Source of the DNA: an uncultured Slackia sp.
GTDB taxonomy: Bacteria > Actinomycetota > Coriobacteriia > Coriobacteriales > Eggerthellaceae
Reading direction: 5' to 3'
DNA length: 64,000 nucleotides
NCBI RefSeq assembly: GCF_959608125.1
Contig: NZ_CAUHPG010000001.1
Coordinates: 1-64,000, forward strand
Shown: positions 15,993 through 23,909 of the stretch, in pieces
Position numbering within the stretch: the first letter of the stretch is position 1
Layout: each line of letters starts with the position of its first letter
The notes under the pieces: generated by a model
Told to the model about the DNA's origin: nothing
What the model saw: only the letters and a program-made list of their open reading frames with translations
Databases searched by the model: none
Translations under genes and position numbers: made by a program

Positions 15993-17339
15993 TTAGCGCT
16001 TTTCGTCTTCGCGCTTATCCGAAGAGCCCGAAGAAGACCCGCCCCCGCCGCGCAAACGGGCGACGATCGACGACGGAGCGAGGCGCGAGGACGATTTCGG
16101 ACGGGCGGGCGCGACGGCGTCTGCCACGGCATCGGGCAGGCTCTCATCGGAGGCAAGGCGCGTGGGCGTTCCCTTGAAGAACACGCCGTCCTCGGAAACC
16201 ACCTGGCGACCCGTGCGTTTCTCGTAGTAGAAGACGAATACCGACTTGGCGATGGCGGCGAACGGGATGGAAAGCAGCATGCCCACCACGCTGCCGATCA
16301 GGCCCGCCATGGCGCCGCCCACCGCGCTGCCTACGAACAGCGCCACGATGACGAGCGCCGGATGCACATCCACCGAATCAGACATGATTTTCGGCGAGAT
16401 GAACGTGTAGACGAACTGCTGCACGAAAATGGTGAGCACGAGCGCCAGCACGGCCGCCCAAGGACTCACGAACAGGCCGACCACCGCGGCTGCCGCGCCG
16501 CCGATCCACGGACCGACCACCGGAATGATGTTCATGACGCCCGTGATCAGGCCGAGCGCCGCGGCATTGGGAATGCCGATGGCCCAGAAGCCTGCGCCGC
16601 ACACCAGGCCGATCAGGAAGCATTGGATGAGCGTCGCCTTGATGTAGCCGCCCATCACGCGCGTGAACGTGAGATGCAGCATCTCGGCTTCTTGCGTACG
16701 GCTTTCGGGAACGAGACGCTTCGCCTCGCGGCCGATCGCGGGAAGCTCCATAAGGATCCAGAACGCCACGACCAGCGCGAAGCCGATCACCATGGCCGAG
16801 TTGACGATGCCCGTGCCGAAGCCGAGCACGCCGTCGGCCGAAAGGCGCGCCGTGGCCGAGGCCCACGACGTGAGCGCCTCGGCGGCCGAATTGAGCCAAT
16901 CGCGCACCGACTCGTTCTGCAAAACGGCGGCGTACTGCTCATAGAGGCGATTCGCCCAGTCGATCACGCCCTGCACGTAACCGGGAAGGCCTGCCAGCAT
17001 ATCGGAGAACTGTTCGGCTATGCCGGATGCAGGCGAGAACATGACGCCCAGAAGAATGCCGAGCACCACGGCCGTCCCCGCATACGAAAGAGCGGTTCCG
17101 AAGACGCGCGGAATGCCGAGGCTCTCGAGCTTGCCCACGGGGCCGCGAAGGCACAAGACGATGACCATCGTCCACGCCAGAATGGCCACGGGCATGGCGA
17201 GCACATCGAGCACGAAGCCCAGGACGTAGAGCACCACGGCCGCGCCGACGAGCATCCATACCTGATAAAAATGACGGCGCGCATCGTCGGTACGGTGCGC
17301 GCCTGCGTCTTTCGCTTGGGAATCGCGATTCTCCTGCAA
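15993..17339 (-). CDS. AI-2E transporter family permease (UPF0118)
   Basis: The 448-residue polytopic membrane protein has about seven to eight hydrophobic segments between residues 27 and 370. The family motif is visible as GLITGVMNIIPVVGPWIGG, and the conserved pore region as FVQQFVYTFISPKIMSDSVDVHP. Family members move small molecules or sodium ions; substrate cannot be told here. The C-terminal 70 residues are polar and low-complexity (Ser/Gly/Arg-rich). The best start is TTG at 17339: AAGGAGGAG ends three bases into the stop region of the upstream DUF948 gene. No good ATG precedes the first membrane helix. Confidence 0.85.
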   Translation of the reverse strand: MQENRDSQAKDAGAHRTDDARRHFYQVWMLVGAAVVLYVLGFVLDVLAMPVAILAWTMVIVLCLRGPVGKLESLGIPRVFGTALSYAGTAVVLGILLGVMFSPASGIAEQFSDMLAGLPGYVQGVIDWANRLYEQYAAVLQNESVRDWLNSAAEALTSWASATARLSADGVLGFGTGIVNSAMVIGFALVVAFWILMELPAIGREAKRLVPESRTQEAEMLHLTFTRVMGGYIKATLIQCFLIGLVCGAGFWAIGIPNAAALGLITGVMNIIPVVGPWIGGAAAAVVGLFVSPWAAVLALVLTIFVQQFVYTFISPKIMSDSVDVHPALVIVALFVGSAVGGAMAGLIGSVVGMLLSIPFAAIAKSVFVFYYEKRTGRQVVSEDGVFFKGTPTRLASDESLPDAVADAVAPARPKSSSRLAPSSIVARLRGGGGSSSGSSDKREDEKR

Positions 17340-17343
17340 GGGA

Positions 17344-17925
17344 TTACTCCTCCTTGGAAGCGTACGTGAAATAGTTTTCGCCGGAACCTTCGGGCGCCTC
17401 GGTGCCGGCATGCTTGACGGCGGCGCCGGAAGCGGCGTCGTCCTGGGGGCCTGCGGCGATCGACGACGCCTTGGAAGCTTCGGCAGAGGCCGCGAGCGAA
17501 GCGGATTCGTCGGAAGCCTTGCGGGCCGCAAAGGCGTCGCGCAGTTTTTCCGTAGCGCTTTCGACCAGCTTGAGCGGCGTGTTGGCCACGGTATCGACGG
17601 CGCTGGCGGCGCTTGCCGTGGTTTCGGCGATCCTATCGACGTTTTCGAGGATGCCGTCGAGGCGCATGATTTCGAGGTTCGCCGCATCGACTGCCAGCGA
17701 AACACGCTCGACGAGCGGATCGACCTTGTCGACGGCGGGCTTGATGCTGTCGGTTATCTCCTGGACATCTTTGAGAATGGGGGTGATCTGCGCCTCCATG
17801 GTCTCGACCGTGGTGCGGGTGCGACGAAGGAACTGAATGGCCTCCACCAAGAACCAGATCAGAACCGCGCCCACGCCGACGAAGACGAGCGGAAGCACGA
17901 CCTCGGAAATGATTGACGTATCCAT
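17344..17925 (-). CDS. DUF948-like membrane-anchored coiled-coil protein
   Basis: In 193 residues there is one N-terminal transmembrane helix (about 7-28), then a long helical region of methyl-accepting-chemotaxis-like spacing (SIKPAVDKVDPLVERVSLAVD) and a low-complexity Ala/Ser-rich tail. This matches DUF948/YtxG-type general stress proteins; function unknown. It is the first gene of a pair with the permease, whose ribosome site overlaps its stop. GGGAG precedes the ATG. Confidence 0.75.
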   Translation of the reverse strand: MDTSIISEVVLPLVFVGVGAVLIWFLVEAIQFLRRTRTTVETMEAQITPILKDVQEITDSIKPAVDKVDPLVERVSLAVDAANLEIMRLDGILENVDRIAETTASAASAVDTVANTPLKLVESATEKLRDAFAARKASDESASLAASAEASKASSIAAGPQDDAASGAAVKHAGTEAPEGSGENYFTYASKEE

Positions 17926-17971
17926 AATCCATCTCCCTTGATATATCGGGTCTTGCCGAACCTGAAGTGTA

Positions 17972-19306
17972 TCACTGATCGCGACGGGCCCGATCGCGAC
18001 GGACCGCTTCTACACGATAGTGTTCCCAACCGTTTTCGCTGGGGTGGTAGAAGCAGCCGCGCTCGAGGCCTTCGGGCAGATAGCGCTGGTCGACCCAGTG
18101 CCCGGGATAATCGTGCGGATAGCGGTACCGCCCGTAGTCTTCGGAGCCAGGACGATGCCTGTCGCGAAGATAGCTGGGCACGTCGCGGCGCGGCCCGCGG
18201 CGCACCTCGGCCAGGGCGGCGTCGATACCCGCCTCGGCCGCGTTGCTCTTCGGAGCGAGCGCCATGTAGGTGACCGCCTGGGCCAGATTGATACGGCATT
18301 CGGGCAGGCCGATCACCTCCACCGCACGAAACGCCGCTTCGGCTACCAAGAGAGCCTGGGGGTCGGCATTGCCGATGTCTTCGCTTGCCAGGATGAAGAT
18401 GCGGCGCGCGATGAATTTGGGGTCTTCGCCGCCGTCGATCATGCGTGCGAGCCAATACAGCGCGGCGTCGGGATCGCTTCCGCGCATCGATTTGATGAAC
18501 GCGCTGATCACGTCGTAGTGCATGTCTTTGTTCTTGTCGTACGGCAACGATCGATGCGGGGTGGCGAGCTCGACCATATCGGCCGTAATCGCGAACGGGA
18601 GCTGCGCTTGACCGCCCGACGACGCCTGCTCGCGCGCCAGACCCGCCGACAGCTCGAGCGTGGTGAGCGCGTTGCGCGCATCGCCGCCCGCAAGGTTCAC
18701 GATCGAGTCGAGCGCATCGGGGTCGAGCGCGAATTCGCCCTTGAGGCCGCGCTCGTCGTCGAGCGCACGCTCGACGATCGAAACGATGTCTTCATCGGAA
18801 AGCGAGCGCAGCTCGATGACGCGCGAACGAGAGATGAGCGCGGAATTCACTTCGAAATAAGGATTTTCGGTAGTTGCGCCGATCAGGATGACCGTGCGGT
18901 CTTCGACCGCGTGGAGCAGCGCGTCTTGCTGGCTGCGATTGAAGCGATGGATCTCGTCGACGAACAGGATGGTGCGCATGCCGTTGACCAGCAAGCGCTT
19001 TTCAGCGGCGGCGATTTCGCGACGCAGGTCGGACACGGTGCCGCCGATGGCCGACACCTCGACGAAGGCCGCGCGCGTGCTTTCGGCCACGATGTGCGCG
19101 ATGCTCGTCTTGCCCGTTCCGGCAGGACCGAACAGGATGGCCGACGACAGCGTGTCCGACTTGATCGCCGCGAACAACCAGCTGCCCGGGCCGACCGCAT
19201 GCTGCTGGCCCGCCAACTCGTCCAACGTGCGCGGGCGCATACGCACGGCAAGCGGCGCGGCCGCGAATTTCGCTGCGTTTTCTATTTCGGTGAAAAGGGT
19301 GTCCAT
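17972..19306 (-). CDS. rarA: Replication-associated recombination protein A
   Basis: RarA/MgsA is an AAA+ ATPase acting at stalled replication forks. The 444-residue sequence has a Walker A (GPAGTGKTSIAHIVA, about 60-74), Walker B FVDEIHRFNRSQQDALL, sensor 1 GATTENPYFEVN and an arginine finger in ALISRSRVIEL. The C-terminal tetramerisation domain reads MRGSDPDAALYWLARMI, and GCFYHPSENGWE is the conserved end. In several Firmicutes the 6S RNA gene lies near rarA; here it lies 2 kb upstream. Confidence 0.96.
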   Translation of the reverse strand: MDTLFTEIENAAKFAAAPLAVRMRPRTLDELAGQQHAVGPGSWLFAAIKSDTLSSAILFGPAGTGKTSIAHIVAESTRAAFVEVSAIGGTVSDLRREIAAAEKRLLVNGMRTILFVDEIHRFNRSQQDALLHAVEDRTVILIGATTENPYFEVNSALISRSRVIELRSLSDEDIVSIVERALDDERGLKGEFALDPDALDSIVNLAGGDARNALTTLELSAGLAREQASSGGQAQLPFAITADMVELATPHRSLPYDKNKDMHYDVISAFIKSMRGSDPDAALYWLARMIDGGEDPKFIARRIFILASEDIGNADPQALLVAEAAFRAVEVIGLPECRINLAQAVTYMALAPKSNAAEAGIDAALAEVRRGPRRDVPSYLRDRHRPGSEDYGRYRYPHDYPGHWVDQRYLPEGLERGCFYHPSENGWEHYRVEAVRRDRARRDQ

Positions 19307-19419
19307 ACGATGCGCTCCCGCGTTCCAGGTTCAAGAAACGGCGCCATGCGGACGCCGCTTCGCTTGCTCTGTCTCCATTATATAAGAACACCTGTTCGGT
19401 TACGAGGGATGCTGCGCGG

Positions 19420-21096
19420 CTAGCAGCCCTTGCGGATCTTATAGATGATGTAGAGACTCAGCACCGCCGCGCCGAAATACCCCAAGAAGCCGATGATCGG
19501 CACGCCGAACAGCTGCGGCTGCATATCCGTGGAATAGATCATGGACGATCCGATGAACAGGCCCGCCGTGATGATCGCCAGGCTGAGGCGGTCGACGATA
19601 TGCCCGAGCTTTTCCATGGGCTGGTTGGCTTCGGCCAGATCGAACCCCAGCTTGAGCCGGCCTTTTTCGGCCATGTCGAGCACATTCACCACACGCCCGG
19701 GAATTTCGACGGCCTTATCGGCCGCAGCCACCGCCGCCATGGTGCGCGTTTCCACTTCCTTGACGGGGTCGAAGCGCTTCGTTCCGCGCTGCTTGATATA
19801 GGTTTCGACCACCTTGAGGATGCTGATTTCGGGCGTCAGCGACAAAAGCGTTCCCTGCAGCGACGCCAGACCGCGCACCAGCATGACGAAGCTGCGCGGC
19901 ATGATCACATTGGCCGTGTCCAGAATCGACATGATGTCGTTGAGCAGCGCCGCGATGTCCATCGAGTAGGCGTCTTCGGCGGCGTAGCGGTTCACGAGCG
20001 TGGTGAGTTCCTGCAAAAGCCTGCCGTAATCGAGCTTCTTGCCCGGCGCGTCGCTCACCCTTCCCCATTCGATGAACAGGTCGGTCAGCGCATGGCCGTC
20101 TTTGAACACCATGGCCTTCATCATGTCGAAGAACAGGCCTCGTTCATGCGGAGACAGCTCGCCCATCATGCCGCAGTCGATCCAGACCACTTCGCCGCGG
20201 TCCTTCTTGCCCTCGGCGCGCTCCTCTTCGGTAAGCGCCGGGCGCACGATCACGTTGGCGGCATGCGGATCGGCGTGGAAAAAACCCGTGTCCACCATCT
20301 GATGCATATAGGAATTCGCCAGACGGTCGCCGATATCGCGCAGGTTGTAGCCGGCCTTCTTCAGCTCGTCCACATGCTCGAGCGAGATGCCTTCGACGAA
20401 CTCCATGACGAGCACCGTTTCGTCGGAATAGCCGGGATAGACCGCGGGGGACGAAACGCCTTTCTCGCCGCGCACGCCGCGGGCGAAACGCAGGAGATTG
20501 TCACGCTCTACCGTGAAGTCGATTTCTTCGCGCACCGTACGGTCGAATTCATCGATCACGGTGACGATATCGACGCCTGCCAATACCGTCGAACCGGTCA
20601 GATTCAGCAGGTCGGCAGCGCGGCGCATGAGCTGGATGTCGCGCTGCATGTCTTCTTTGACGTGGTCGCGCCTGACCTTTACCGCGACCGCGGCGCCGTT
20701 TTCGACGAGATGCGCCTTGTATACCTGGGCGATCGAGGCCGACCCGAGCGGCTCTTCGTCGAAATCGGAGAACACGCTCATGCAATCGTCGCCATAGATT
20801 GCCTTGAGCCGTTCGACCACGTGTTCGAACGGCTCGGGCGTGGTAGAGCTGCGCAGCGTCTGCAGCGCGTTGCAGTATTCCTGAGGAAGCATATCCGAGC
20901 GCGAGGAAAGGATCTGGCCCAACTTGATGAACGTGGGGCCGAGCTCTTCGAGCAGCGTGACGAGCTTTTCCGGGGTCAGGCCGCGCGATACCTCGGTGCG
21001 GCGCAGGACTTTCGTGATTTCACGCAGACGGGCGGCCGACGTGGTGTCTTTCAAGCCGTCGCGAACGAGCTGCACGAAATTCTTCGCACGTGCCAT
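19420..21096 (-). CDS. AarF/ABC1/UbiB-family kinase-like protein
   Basis: The 558-residue atypical kinase shows the family's KxGQ motif (PTFIKLGQILSSRSDMLP), Ala-rich loop EEPLGSASIAQVYKA, the ATP-contact lysine in AAVAVKVRRD, and catalytic FHADPHAANVIV followed by the metal-site VVWIDCGMMGEL. Two membrane helices close the C terminus (about 500-518 and 530-552). Relatives support quinone biosynthesis or lipid homeostasis. The second of two close ATG codons (21096) is preferred because GGGGGAGGGG then sits at proper distance. Confidence 0.88.
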   Translation of the reverse strand: MARAKNFVQLVRDGLKDTTSAARLREITKVLRRTEVSRGLTPEKLVTLLEELGPTFIKLGQILSSRSDMLPQEYCNALQTLRSSTTPEPFEHVVERLKAIYGDDCMSVFSDFDEEPLGSASIAQVYKAHLVENGAAVAVKVRRDHVKEDMQRDIQLMRRAADLLNLTGSTVLAGVDIVTVIDEFDRTVREEIDFTVERDNLLRFARGVRGEKGVSSPAVYPGYSDETVLVMEFVEGISLEHVDELKKAGYNLRDIGDRLANSYMHQMVDTGFFHADPHAANVIVRPALTEEERAEGKKDRGEVVWIDCGMMGELSPHERGLFFDMMKAMVFKDGHALTDLFIEWGRVSDAPGKKLDYGRLLQELTTLVNRYAAEDAYSMDIAALLNDIMSILDTANVIMPRSFVMLVRGLASLQGTLLSLTPEISILKVVETYIKQRGTKRFDPVKEVETRTMAAVAAADKAVEIPGRVVNVLDMAEKGRLKLGFDLAEANQPMEKLGHIVDRLSLAIITAGLFIGSSMIYSTDMQPQLFGVPIIGFLGYFGAAVLSLYIIYKIRKGC

Positions 21097-21278
21097 GAAC
21101 ATCCCCTCCCCCTGATACGCGACTTCGCACGGCCACATTGTAGCGCAGGGCCTTAAGCCGCCCGCGAATGACACCGCTTTGTATACAGACGGAAACGACG
21201 AAGATGCGATGCGCGGCAGGCAGCAGGACCCGCAATCCGGTTTTCATGTCAAGGGGTATCTTTCACGATTGCGTCGTA

Positions 21279-21284
21279 TATACT
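21279..21284 (+). promoter_or_regulatory. -10 box of the 6S RNA gene
   Basis: TATACT at 21279-21284 places transcription start at about 21291, exactly where the terminal helix of the RNA begins. No clear -35 hexamer is seen. Confidence 0.55.
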
Positions 21285-21290
21285 CGAGCC

Positions 21291-21475
21291 AAGCCTTGCT
21301 TCCGAAGCCGTCATTTTGCGATGGACCGATGCATTACTTCAGGGAGCTCTAGATTACGCGTGAATACAGGGATTCGCGTCTGTCGACACGAAAGCTTTGC
21401 AGCACGTTGCGAGCACCCACCTTGTCTAGGTGGGTTCATCCTTAGGCCGGGGGCGAGGCTTCTTCACGTCTTTTT
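21291..21475 (+). ncRNA. ssrS: 6S RNA
   Basis: 6S RNA binds sigma-A RNA polymerase by imitating an open promoter. The region has no ORF and folds as 6S RNAs do. A 13-bp terminal helix joins 21291-21303 (AAGCCTTGCTTCC) to 21449-21461 (GGGGGCGAGGCTT, with three G-U pairs). A large internal bubble follows. Its 3' side carries the 7-bp hairpin CCCACCT/AGGTGGG ending near 21433, the counterpart of the small hairpin in E. coli 6S RNA. The apical arm pairs TGCA and GAGCT with AGCTT and TGCA, and ends in ACGC..GAAT/ATTCGCGT. Length of about 180 bases is typical. A T run (21470-21475) marks the end. I call it from architecture, not from a family search. Confidence 0.72.
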
Positions 21476-21679
21476 CCTTCGCGTAAACACGCTCCCTCTT
21501 CCTTCGAAAAACTCCGCTTCCCATGCCGTCATGCCGGTTTTGGGTGTAAAATGCGCTGCACTATCAAGCATTTCAGCTGTATTTCACCTGTTCGCGCATA
21601 TCGACCGACCGCCTCGAGGACCGAGGCGCGCTTCGCGATTCCACAACGCCGACAGACAGAGGCTTTCGAAAGGAGCACT

Positions 21680-22264
21680 ATGAACGAACCCGTGTACACG
21701 TACCGTCTTGCCACCACCGACGACGCCGAGGCTTTGCAGGCGATCTATGCGCCGTACGTGGACACGTCCATTACGTTCGAATGCACCTGTCCCGACGTCG
21801 ACGAATTCCGCAAGCGCATCGAAGAGCGCATCTGCCTGTATCCCTACATCGTGTGCGAGGAAGACGGCGTGCCCGTAGGCTATGCCTACGCGAGCCGCCT
21901 GTTCACGCGCGAGGCCTATGCCTGGGCCGTCGAGCTTTCGGTCTACCTGTCCAAAGACTGCCGCGGCCGCGGACTGGGCCGCGCGCTGTACGACCGCCTG
22001 CTCACGCTGCTCGAGATGCAGGGCGTGCGCAGCGCCCACGGCAAGGTGACCGAGCCCAACGAGAAAAGCGACAAGCTGCACCTGGCCATGGGCTTTCGTC
22101 TGGTGGGCGTCATGGACAACGTGGGCTTCAAACTGGGCCAGTGGCGCGATGTGGCGCACTACGAAAAGCTCCTGGGCGATTTCGACCGCGCTCCCAAACC
22201 CGTCGTCCCGATCCATCAGCTCGATCCCGAAAAGGTGGCGGCCGTTCTGGAAGGCCGCGCTTAG
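21680..22264 (+). CDS. GNAT-family N-acetyltransferase, phosphinothricin/methionine sulfone type
   Basis: The 194-residue product resembles the PAT/YncA group, which acetylates phosphinothricin, methionine sulfone or related amino acids. It shows RLATTDDAEALQAIYAPYV at the N terminus, acetyl-CoA loop SKDCRGRGLGRALYDRL (about 91-107) and LHLAMGFRLVGVMDNVGFKLGQW with the WRDV ending common to the family. AAAGGAG precedes the ATG at 21680. The gene is monocistronic between the 6S RNA and the terminator at 22285. The true substrate is not evident. Confidence 0.88.
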   Translation: MNEPVYTYRLATTDDAEALQAIYAPYVDTSITFECTCPDVDEFRKRIEERICLYPYIVCEEDGVPVGYAYASRLFTREAYAWAVELSVYLSKDCRGRGLGRALYDRLLTLLEMQGVRSAHGKVTEPNEKSDKLHLAMGFRLVGVMDNVGFKLGQWRDVAHYEKLLGDFDRAPKPVVPIHQLDPEKVAAVLEGRA

Positions 22265-22284
22265 AACCGAGCCCCGACAGCATG

Positions 22285-22327
22285 CACGAAGGCCGCTCGC
22301 GCAATCACGCGGGCGGCCTTTTTCGTG
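22285..22327 (+). terminator. Rho-independent terminator after the GNAT gene
   Basis: A GC-rich stem from CACGAAGGCCGC to GGCGGCCTTTTTCGTG (22285-22327) contains a T5 tract. It is inverted around 22305 and converges with folC. Confidence 0.8.
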
Positions 22328-22403
22328 CGCGGGGTTCGCACCCCGATACGCGAACCGCCCGGCCTGCCAAGCGCGGACCGGGCGGCATGATGCATGGAAG
22401 CGC

Positions 22404-23765
22404 CTATCGAGCGGCGGCGCGTTTGTCGTCTTCGATCGCCGCCATGATTTCCTGGATGGAATACAGCGATCCGAAGCAGCAGGCCACGCCGTCTTCGCCC
22501 GCAGCGGCGCGGGCGGCGAGCGCCGCTTCGCGCGGCGTGGAGCAGGCGACGGCCTGCGGGGCCGCCATGCAGGTGGAAAAATCGCCGGCGCGTTCGTCGG
22601 CCGCGGCGCGGATGGCTTCGGCCAAATCGTCGGCCGCCAGAGCGCGTTCGTTGTCGGGCGGCTCGAAGCAATAGAAGGCGCGCGCGAGGGGCAGCACGTC
22701 TTCGATCATGGCGCGATAGTTCTTATCGCGCAGCACGCTCATGGCGAACACCACGCCGCCTTCGGGGAAGTACGTGCGCAGCGAAGACGCCAACGCGGCG
22801 GCCCCCTGCTCGTTGTGGCCGCCGTCGACGATCGTCACGGGGTGTTCGTCGACCACCTCGAAGCGCCCCTGCCAATGCGCCGCCGCCAGGCCGCGCCTGA
22901 TGGCGTCGTCGGAAATGGCGAAGCCGCGCGTGCGCAGCACCTTGGCCGCCTCCACGGCCACCGCGGCGTTGCCGGGCTGGTAGACGCCCGCCATACGCAG
23001 CGAAACGTCGCGGATGTCTCCGTAGGAAAACACCTGATGTAGGCCTTCAGCATGCGATTCGACCGCCGAGAAGTCGGGATAGGTCAGCGGGGCGCCGGCG
23101 GCGTGGGCGGCCTGCTCGATCACGCGACGCGCGTCTTCAGGCTGGCGATGCGACACCACAGGAATGCCCGGCTTGATGATGCCGGCCTTTTCGTACGCGA
23201 TCTTTTCGACCGTGTCGCCCAACACATGCGTGTGGTCGAGCGAGATGGGCGCGATCGCACAGACCTCGGGCGTGACCACGTTCGTGGAATCGAGCCTGCC
23301 GCCCAGGCCCACCTCGAGCACCACGGCACCGCAGCCCTGCTGCGCGAAATGAAGCAACGCAGCCGCCGTGATCAACTCGAACGCGGTGGGCTGTTCATCC
23401 ATTGTCAGCGCCTGTTCGCGCACGTCGGCCGCCACCTCCAGCAGATCTTCGTCGGAAATGTCGCGACGATCGACCTGAATGCGTTCGTTGAAGCGCAGGA
23501 TATAGGGCGACGTGAACAAACCCGTCTTATAGCCCGCCTCCTGCAGGATGGACGCGATGAAGGCGCAGGTCGAACCCTTGCCGTTCGTACCTGCCACATG
23601 CACGATCTTCAGGCGGTCCTGCGGACGGCCGAGGCGCTCGAGCAGCTCCTCGGTACGATGCAGCCCCAGGCGCACGTCGCGCCAGGCACCCTGCTGGAGA
23701 TATTCCTTGGGATCGAAATCGTAGCGGCCGTCCGATTTCGAAGGCGCCGCGTTATTTTCTGCCAT
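22404..23765 (-). CDS. folC: Bifunctional folylpolyglutamate / dihydrofolate synthase
   Basis: FolC adds glutamate to dihydropteroate and to folates using ATP. The 453 residues show the P-loop VAGTNGKGSTCAFIA (about 57-71), the omega loop FTSPYILRFNERIQ, ALLHFAQQGCGAVVLEVGLGG with the catalytic Glu, SLDHTHVLGDTVEKIAYEKAGI with its metal-binding His, and VDGGHNEQG in the C-domain. Length is normal. It is downstream of the FASII genes on the same strand, 144 bases after accDA, possibly in the same transcript. Confidence 0.95.
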   Translation of the reverse strand: MAENNAAPSKSDGRYDFDPKEYLQQGAWRDVRLGLHRTEELLERLGRPQDRLKIVHVAGTNGKGSTCAFIASILQEAGYKTGLFTSPYILRFNERIQVDRRDISDEDLLEVAADVREQALTMDEQPTAFELITAAALLHFAQQGCGAVVLEVGLGGRLDSTNVVTPEVCAIAPISLDHTHVLGDTVEKIAYEKAGIIKPGIPVVSHRQPEDARRVIEQAAHAAGAPLTYPDFSAVESHAEGLHQVFSYGDIRDVSLRMAGVYQPGNAAVAVEAAKVLRTRGFAISDDAIRRGLAAAHWQGRFEVVDEHPVTIVDGGHNEQGAAALASSLRTYFPEGGVVFAMSVLRDKNYRAMIEDVLPLARAFYCFEPPDNERALAADDLAEAIRAAADERAGDFSTCMAAPQAVACSTPREAALAARAAAGEDGVACCFGSLYSIQEIMAAIEDDKRAAAR

Positions 23766-23909
23766 CTATCGCTCCCCTCGCGCGCACGCTTCGGCGGCGC
23801 GTCGCTTCTGTTCGTTACGAGGCCGAACCTCGCGGCTCGGCCTGCGTATTATAGGGCGATACGACCACGGCCGCGGCAATATGCGCAAAACCGCCAGGCG
23901 GCGCGATTT

